A stretch of DNA of 18,172 nt from CAZXMB01 sp964641715 (lineage in GTDB: Bacteria > Desulfobacterota > BSN033 > UBA1163). Where the stretch lies: assembly GCA_964641715.1 (NCBI GenBank), contig CAZXMB010000050.1, positions 1-18,172 on the forward strand, written 5' to 3'. The notes beneath the pieces were generated by a model. It did not search any database. It was not told where the DNA came from and saw nothing but the letters and a program-made list of their open reading frames with translations. This document shows, in pieces, positions 13,355 through 18,172 of the stretch. Position 1 is the first letter of the stretch. Every line of letters starts with the position of its first letter. The position numbers and the translations under genes were made by a program.

Positions 13355-13675
13355 CTATTTAAGCTTCTTGATCAGACGAATCTTTTTTACTAATATTCGC
13401 TTGTTTGCTCGATCCTCTATACTTTCCATATAAATCCAAGAATTGGTTTTCAATTTATCAATGGTGATGGAGGAACCCTTTTCATTCGTGATGAAGGTAT
13501 TTGAATCCCATGAGAATCTCCTTTCGTTGACCACCATCGTATTTGTTTTTAAATCGACCTCCATCAGAATACCTTCTGTTTGAATGAGGTCCTCATCTGT
13601 AGACCAGGCAGGGGAAGAAGAAAAAAGGATTAACAGAGAGACTAAAATGATTGTTTTGTTGAGAAATTTTCTCAT
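13355..13675 (-). CDS. Small exported protein at the end of the pilus operon
   Basis: This 106-aa protein has a signal peptide (MRKFLNKT, hydrophobic stretch, cleavage likely after AWS near residue 25). The mature ~80 residues contain alternating strands (TEGILMEVDLKTNTMVVNERRFSWDSNTFI and SWIYMESI) and a basic end, resembling a small OB-fold or DUF5666-like beta-barrel; this is a shape impression only. SD AAGGAG lies before ATG. It starts 15 bases after the pilY1 stop, so it is the last gene of the pilus operon and ends at the bidirectional terminator. A role in pilus assembly or surface binding is inferred from position. Confidence 0.75.
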   Translation of the reverse strand: MRKFLNKTIILVSLLILFSSSPAWSTDEDLIQTEGILMEVDLKTNTMVVNERRFSWDSNTFITNEKGSSITIDKLKTNSWIYMESIEDRANKRILVKKIRLIKKLK

Positions 13676-13690
13676 ATTTTTCTCTCCTTC

Positions 13691-16600
13691 TTAGAATACG
13701 ACCTTCCAATTTATTGAAAACAGACTTTTGGTATTTATTAGCTGTGGCTTTACAACTCCTCCTCCCATACCTACATAGGCGACGGCAGTTCCCTGGATGA
13801 ATGTAATGATCACCCCTGATGGAATAGCTGTACCAATGATTTTTGATCGATCCTCCCTTTTAACCACCGTTCCACCAACATCATTGGTGAGATCAAGATT
13901 AAAGACGGCATTTCCTGTGGTATACACTAAGGCGTAAAGCCTTGCAATCCCCTCGCCCACATAGCAAGGATCCCCCTCCATTCCTTCGCTGGAAGGAGTA
14001 AAGGTTGTAAAATAGGCTGTTTTAAAAAATATCACGGGAGGTGCAAGAGATTTTTCCCCTACATTTAATTCTAATTTAATAAACCATCCGTCTGCTGATC
14101 TCAGCTGGGTTATGATTTCATTCTTCCTTGCCTGAGTCGTTCCAGAATCTTGTAGCTCATCAGAAGTCACATCATAGAGACTGTTTTCTGTCAACACCTG
14201 AGCAGAACCTTTATCTTTTATAGCATAGATGCGATTGATCACTGTCCCTTCTTTTGGATGTTCTCTGTCTCCTGTTCCGAAGAATAACATCTCATAATTT
14301 CCACCAACGTCTTTTTCGAGTGTCACATCGGGAGGATAAAAGATCTTCCTACCTGTAGTGTTGTCCTTTCCTGGGTTGGACTCGAAAATGATCCTTCCTG
14401 ACCAATTATCAGGATTGGAATCATTGATATTAAATCTCCACATTCGCCCCCCCATGTCACCCACATAGAGACGATCGATTCTACCATCGCCATTAATATC
14501 TACTGCGGCGATATCACTAGGAATGCAATAGGTCATACTGTTATTTTCGGTAAAGGAGAATCGTTTGACAGGGGAGCCATCAAGAATATCTACAACGTAT
14601 ACCGCTCTACCTCTTGAATCGGCTCCAGGAATTTCGTTGTCTTGATTATCATCGTATCCGCCACCGATAAAGGCCACCCATTTTTCTCCCAAACCGTAGG
14701 CAATCTTTCCTATGTTCGGTGAGGACCATGTCTGCCCTTTGCGGCCCGTGACTGGATCTGTCGCCCCTATCTCAGCATAGGGTGAATTCAGCTCGTCTGG
14801 ATTGATTTGCCACTTTAATTTCGGGTTATAGGGATCTGAGACGTCAATGGCCCAATAACGATTTCCACCTCTTCTTTCTCCAAAAATGAGAATGGCCTGG
14901 TCAACTGATCCATCGTCTTTGTAGGTAATATAGGCTTTTGGTGAACCGTCTATGAAGGACTCTACGACATCCGCTCGGAGGGCCTGAAGTTTATTTAGGA
15001 GATCTGGAGGGATGAAGGCCCAAAGCTCTTCTCCATCATTATCCCTGAAGGCATGAAGCATCCCGTCGTTAGCCCCAGCGTAAATCACCGATATTGAATC
15101 AGGTTGGGGGCTATAATGGATGAGAAGAGGTCTGGAATGGAGAAAAGATCCCAAGAGCCATTCTCGCTTTTCATTGACGTTACCATTACTATCATCATCA
15201 TAGGCATCATACCCTTGAACAAACTGAACCAGCTTATCTCGCCCCGAGGTATCTCCTGCCGAAAGCCCTAACATGGTGGGGGTGATATTAGTATTGTTAA
15301 AGGCATTGGAAGAATTCGTCAGATTGACATTGCCTAAATAGGTATAAATATTTCTTGCGGTGCTGCGCCTCATCAAAACTTCCCCGACTCCACCCTTTTC
15401 TACATCAGAACCATCCATGCCTAAGGTCGTCCAATAAGAATAGGCTGTTTCCAGAATTTGACCTTGGTCATCCAATGCTGGTAAATTATTCTTATCTAAG
15501 ATGTCTCCAATATAAATATTTCCTGCATTCTGCTGAGAGACCCCAAATTTTTTGATATTTCCGCTCCACATACTGTTTTGTTTGGGCTGAAACAAAGCGA
15601 GATAAATTTTATCCCCTGCGGTTGTCCTTTCCATCCGGCTTACCGGAACGATAGGGGCAACAAAGGAGGAAGTTTTTTCGATGATTTCGGCGACAATATT
15701 TTGGAAGGCATTTGATAATTCTTGGGCATTGTTACAATAGTAATATCTTCCGTGACCAAGAGCAGCCGATCTTTCAAGGATATCCGAATTGATGGTAAAC
15801 CCAATCGTATAAGTGACGATATTCTGTATTCCTGTAAGATCGGTTCGAAGATCGGTATCATACAAGTACTTGGCCACATCATCCAAATAATCAGATCCAT
15901 TATCGGGGTAGTTGGGGTCATTGGGTGCACCGATGGGCTCTCTTTGATCCCCATCCCTATCCCCTATCACAGTGGGTAAGATGTTGTTGCGGTCCTGAGT
16001 GGGCTTTCCATCAGTAATTACGATGATATAATTTCTCTGGCAATAAAATTGGATGGGGCTTGTATAAACGACCCCTGAGTTAAAATAGCTTGGTCCACCC
16101 TTATAGTAGAGGCCTGCTTCATAAAGTGTTTCAGCTAATGGAGTCCATGTGCTGGGGGTGATACTATTGAAGTCAGAGATCAATTGGCTTCGATTATCGG
16201 GTGTTAAACTTTTAATGGTGCTTTGAACATATCCCCCCTCAGAATAATTAAATAACATTGCCCCGATTCTCACTCCATTGATCGTATTTAGAAAGTCCGT
16301 CATCACTTGTTTAGCAATATCTATCTTTTTTTCATATTGATCTCCTCCAGAGGCGATATAGTTTCTGTAGTTCCCTGTCCGAAGGATTCTGTAAGTGGAA
16401 TTACAACTCGCACTCGTGTAGCCTTCATAATGACCAGAGTCTGTCAGGGCCACTCTGGCATTTTGGCAGGCTACTTCCCCGATTGAATTTGTAAATAATT
16501 CCCAGCCTCCCCAGGTTCTCCGTCGATAAACTTTATCACGGTCTTCGATCGGGACAACCAAGGGATCGTATGTAACAGTTGTATTATAAAAACGAGTCTG

Positions 16601-16768
16601 AACCGTTTCATTCATACTCCCTGAGTTGTCAAACAGGATCAGGATATTCGGTTCCACTCCCTCTCCACCTGCAATATAGAGGTCGGTATCCTTTGCAAAT
16701 GAGGTTATGGGTATCATAAGAAATAAGAACAATGGAATAAAGATCAATAAAGTCTTTATAAATTTCAT
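13691..16768 (-). CDS. pilY1: PilY1 family type IV pilus tip/biogenesis protein
   Basis: This 1025-aa exported protein is of the PilY1/PilC family, which acts at the type IV pilus tip in adhesion, surface sensing and pilus extension. A signal peptide (residues 1-25) is followed by a von Willebrand A-like domain with the metal-site start DNSGS (47-51). The conserved PilY1 C-terminal beta-propeller follows, with LLGSFLHSRPL, VIYAGANDGMLHAF and ELWAFIP blocks. A calcium-loop-like DINGDGRID lies at 757-765 (Asp757, Asn759, Asp761, Asp765), where PilY1 proteins bind calcium to control pilus retraction. The length is in the normal range. It starts 3 bases after the stop of a partial pilin-like gene, and AGGAGGG overlaps that gene's end. 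Confidence 0.93.
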   Translation of the reverse strand: MKFIKTLLIFIPLFLFLMIPITSFAKDTDLYIAGGEGVEPNILILFDNSGSMNETVQTRFYNTTVTYDPLVVPIEDRDKVYRRRTWGGWELFTNSIGEVACQNARVALTDSGHYEGYTSASCNSTYRILRTGNYRNYIASGGDQYEKKIDIAKQVMTDFLNTINGVRIGAMLFNYSEGGYVQSTIKSLTPDNRSQLISDFNSITPSTWTPLAETLYEAGLYYKGGPSYFNSGVVYTSPIQFYCQRNYIIVITDGKPTQDRNNILPTVIGDRDGDQREPIGAPNDPNYPDNGSDYLDDVAKYLYDTDLRTDLTGIQNIVTYTIGFTINSDILERSAALGHGRYYYCNNAQELSNAFQNIVAEIIEKTSSFVAPIVPVSRMERTTAGDKIYLALFQPKQNSMWSGNIKKFGVSQQNAGNIYIGDILDKNNLPALDDQGQILETAYSYWTTLGMDGSDVEKGGVGEVLMRRSTARNIYTYLGNVNLTNSSNAFNNTNITPTMLGLSAGDTSGRDKLVQFVQGYDAYDDDSNGNVNEKREWLLGSFLHSRPLLIHYSPQPDSISVIYAGANDGMLHAFRDNDGEELWAFIPPDLLNKLQALRADVVESFIDGSPKAYITYKDDGSVDQAILIFGERRGGNRYWAIDVSDPYNPKLKWQINPDELNSPYAEIGATDPVTGRKGQTWSSPNIGKIAYGLGEKWVAFIGGGYDDNQDNEIPGADSRGRAVYVVDILDGSPVKRFSFTENNSMTYCIPSDIAAVDINGDGRIDRLYVGDMGGRMWRFNINDSNPDNWSGRIIFESNPGKDNTTGRKIFYPPDVTLEKDVGGNYEMLFFGTGDREHPKEGTVINRIYAIKDKGSAQVLTENSLYDVTSDELQDSGTTQARKNEIITQLRSADGWFIKLELNVGEKSLAPPVIFFKTAYFTTFTPSSEGMEGDPCYVGEGIARLYALVYTTGNAVFNLDLTNDVGGTVVKREDRSKIIGTAIPSGVIITFIQGTAVAYVGMGGGVVKPQLINTKSLFSINWKVVF

Positions 16769-16771
16769 TGC

Positions 16772-16845
16772 TTAATTCCCTCCTTGCATTGTGGGAACAA
16801 GTCTCACTACCTTTTGCTGAATCGTGCAGTTTGACTTAACGGGGT
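16772..16845 (-). CDS. 3' end of a minor pilin-like gene (pilX-like or end of pilW), cut by the gap
   Basis: On the minus strand the sequence from the gap edge reads PVKSNCTIQQKVVRLVPTMQGGN and stops at TAA (16774-16772), three bases before the pilY1 ATG, with the pilY1 ribosome site inside its last codons. This tight coupling supports the frame. In the usual pilV-pilW-pilX-pilY1 order this would be the PilX C-terminus; it could also be the end of PilW. The alternative frame, which ends at 16807, leaves an uncoupled 38-base space. The first part of the gene lies in the gap. Confidence 0.6.
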
Positions 16846-16945
16846 NNNNNNNNNNNNNNNNNNNNNNNNNNNNNNNNNNNNNNNNNNNNNNNNNNNNNNN
16901 NNNNNNNNNNNNNNNNNNNNNNNNNNNNNNNNNNNNNNNNNNNNN
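16846..16945. other. Assembly gap of 100 N
   Basis: The run is exactly 100 N, the usual placeholder for a scaffold gap of unknown length. Joining both sides in frame is not justified. The missing sequence probably holds the end of pilW and much or all of a pilX-like gene. Confidence 0.95.
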
Positions 16946-17394
16946 TCTTCCACATTCTCCAGTAGAACATCGACAGGGGAGGCAACTCCTGCGCCCAATG
17001 GATCGAATGTAGTAAGCTGGCGCCTCAGCTCCTGAGAATTGGCATCTCTCCAGTACCTCACGGAGTAGCGGGTCAAATTGTCATATTCGTAATCAACGGT
17101 AAGATCATCCGCTCCCGGAGTGATTGGGGTGACGATCGTAATCTGAGAGCCGGTATTATCGCTGTCGAACCCTGCCATCCGGAGGTCCCTCAACATAACC
17201 TCCATGGAGCTCCTGATGTTCTGCTGCGTCTCAACGACATGGTCCTGGACCGTATAGGCTCTGCTCTGGGCTACAAAAAGGCGATAGACCCCGCCAATCA
17301 GCATCGCAAAGATGACCAATGCCACCAATAACTCAATGAGGGTGACCCCTTTTGGGTTCATCATTAATCGTGTGATCCTCTTTTCCTTTCTCAT
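16946..17394 (-). CDS. pilW: PilW-like type IV minor pilin (3' end missing in the gap)
   Basis: This is a prepilin-like protein with a type III signal: KG|VTLIELLVALVIF, cleaved after Gly16 with Glu at position +5, so it enters the pilus assembly pathway through prepilin peptidase. The following ~130 residues include SMEVMLRDLRMAGFD, a typical PilW block. About 150 residues are visible; PilW proteins are usually longer than this and continue into the gap. The start at 17394 gives a 16-residue leader after AAGGAAAA; a later ATG at residue 12 would leave a 5-residue leader. It follows pilV by 49 bases and belongs to the same operon. Confidence 0.85.
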
Positions 17395-17443
17395 TTTAAT
17401 TTTCCTTTTCCCTCTCCCAATTTGAATGAGAGGTATTGGCTTA

Positions 17444-17818
17444 TTAGGAAATTAAGGTAAAGAACCTTAGGGAGTGGTTGATCGTATCACTCCAGGTAAT
17501 GATAATTTCAACCTCTGTCAGATTCGGGTTTGTGCCATTCTGTGTCCCTGTCCATCTGCGGGTATATTGCATTCCTGTTGAGCTTATCTGGTTGTCCATG
17601 CTGGTTCGATTTAAGGGAATACTGTCCGGCCGGGCTCTCAATTCCTCAAGCTTATCCTGGGCAAGAGTGGCCGCCTCTGTAAGATGACCACCCTGGGCAT
17701 TATTTTTTGTGGTTGTGGTCATTAAACCTGCCAGGGCCAATAATGAAACGGATAAGATGACCAGTGCAACCAGAAGTTCGAGAAGACTAAAACCATTTGA
17801 TTTTAATAAATTTTTCAA
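17444..17818 (-). CDS. pilV: PilV-like type IV minor pilin
   Basis: This 124-aa minor pilin is the first gene of the pilus operon. The start is set at TTG 17818 because a near-perfect Shine-Dalgarno AAAGGAGGTG (17833-17824) lies 5 bases before it and the sigma-54 start point would be just upstream; an upstream ATG at 17863 would lie before the promoter's start point. The leader MKNLLKSNG is cut before FSLLELLVALVIL, with Glu at +5. The EAATLAQDKLEELRA block is typical of PilV-type proteins. The C-terminal part contains VEIIITWSD, a frequent end-strand in this group. Minor pilins prime pilus assembly in the inner membrane together with PilW, PilX and PilY1. Confidence 0.88.
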   Translation of the reverse strand: MKNLLKSNGFSLLELLVALVILSVSLLALAGLMTTTTKNNAQGGHLTEAATLAQDKLEELRARPDSIPLNRTSMDNQISSTGMQYTRRWTGTQNGTNPNLTEVEIIITWSDTINHSLRFFTLIS

Positions 17819-17845
17819 TTCTGCACCTCCTTTTGAGAATTTAAT

Positions 17846-17862
17846 CTGCAAAAGACATACCA
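17846..17862 (-). promoter_or_regulatory. Sigma-54 promoter of the pilus operon
   Basis: On the minus strand the sequence reads TGGTATGTCTTTTGCA, with GG (17861-17860) and GC (17849-17848) separated by exactly 10 bases. It fits the -24/-12 consensus TGGCACG-N4-TTGC(A/T). The start point would be near 17836, just before the ribosome site of pilV. Confidence 0.75.
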
Positions 17863-17905
17863 ATAAATTTTTTACTCGAAGGGACGATGGAATATTTGGA
17901 TTAGA

Positions 17906-17929
17906 TTTGAAATATTTAATTATTTCAAA
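17906..17929. promoter_or_regulatory. Inverted repeat TTTGAAAT-N8-ATTTCAAA upstream of pilV
   Basis: The perfect 8-bp arms at 17906-17913 and 17922-17929 lie about 70-93 bases upstream of the predicted sigma-54 start point, where activator sites for such promoters are usually found. The left arm joins a 17-bp sequence repeated at 18033. The rest of 17864-18172 is AT-rich and shows no gene. Confidence 0.45.
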
Positions 17930-18032
17930 AGATTATAAATATTGGATTAAAAAGTCTGAGTGAGATTATTTGCTAAACTCGAAGCCGCACTTTTGAAAAA
18001 AATTAATAACATGTGACAAAATGCCAAAAATA

Positions 18033-18049
18033 AAATATTTAATTATTTC
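18033..18049. repeat. Second copy of AAATATTTAATTATTTC
   Basis: This is an exact 17-bp match to 17910-17926, 123 bases away. It keeps the right arm start ATTTC but lacks the full left arm of the inverted repeat. It may be a second, weaker activator site near -200, or a chance match in AT-rich DNA. Confidence 0.35.
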
Positions 18050-18144
18050 GATATGATATTAAAAATAGATCTGTGGAAAGAAAGAAATAAATAAATGACT
18101 TTGGATTTAGGGAACATCTACTTTTTCGGGGGACAGAGAGACAG

Positions 18145-18172
18145 TCTAAATGGGGTCATCTAAATGGGGTCA
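18145..18172. repeat. Tandem 14-bp repeat at the contig end
   Basis: TCTAAATGGGGTCA occurs twice in perfect tandem (18145-18158 and 18159-18172), right at the end. GGGGGACAGAGAGACAG precedes it. Sequences of the type TGACCCCATTTAG and GGGGACAG often flank insertion elements, so the contig may break at a repeat. It might also be an assembly artefact. Confidence 0.5.

Noticed and set aside
16807..17394. A single PilW reading frame continuing through the N gap
   Set aside because: The gap length is unknown, so frame continuity means nothing; the other frame couples tightly to pilY1.
18145..18172. The terminal tandem repeat as the start of a CRISPR array
   Set aside because: The units are 14 bp, directly adjacent with no spacers, and no cas gene is seen.

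Overview
The window looks like a piece of an anaerobic, Gram-negative, Deltaproteobacteria-like (Desulfobacterota/Syntrophobacterales-type) draft or metagenome-assembled genome. This is inferred from several things together: a CO-dehydrogenase-type gene set with many 4Fe-4S proteins, a DUF169 protein, a type IV pilus minor-pilin/PilY1 operon read from a sigma-54 promoter, short intergenic palindromic repeats, and a 100-N scaffold gap. No rRNA, tRNA or CRISPR array was seen.

Region 1 (1-6.65 kb, minus strand) is a probable operon. In transcription order it holds a two-cluster ferredoxin-domain protein (250 aa), a Cys-rich protein of unknown family (215 aa), a NAD(P)/FAD oxidoreductase, a CooF-like four-cluster ferredoxin, a CooS-like CO dehydrogenase homologue (571 aa), a class V aminotransferase, and the first codons of an exported protein. 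The CooS homologue keeps all four B-cluster cysteines but has lost essentially every ligand of the NiFe active-site C-cluster. It should therefore not be a working CO dehydrogenase. The set resembles a CODH electron-transfer module given a new role, and I consider it the most interesting object here. A divergent regulatory region (6.55-6.84 kb) with TTGTATACAA-type palindromes separates it from a small plus-strand ferredoxin.

Region 2 (7.1-8.95 kb, minus strand) holds a zinc-type cation diffusion facilitator and a DUF169 protein, bounded by two GC-rich REP-like hairpins.

Region 3 (9.0-11.25 kb, plus strand) is a compact restriction-modification module. A DNA methyltransferase is followed 4 bp later by a PD-(D/E)XK-type nuclease. 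They are read from a strong sigma-70 promoter whose -35 box is one arm of a palindrome shared with the divergent DUF169 promoter.

Region 4 (11.3-13.3 kb) holds mog/moaB (minus), a probable mobile-element scar that now supplies a promoter, and two exported DUF4410-like proteins (plus) that end at a strong bidirectional terminator.

Region 5 (13.35-18.17 kb, minus strand) is a type IV pilus operon: pilV, pilW, an assembly gap that probably hides a pilX-like gene, pilY1, and a small exported protein. A good sigma-54 promoter lies just before pilV, with an AT-rich upstream region containing a perfect inverted repeat and a partial second copy. The contig ends in a 14-bp tandem duplication.
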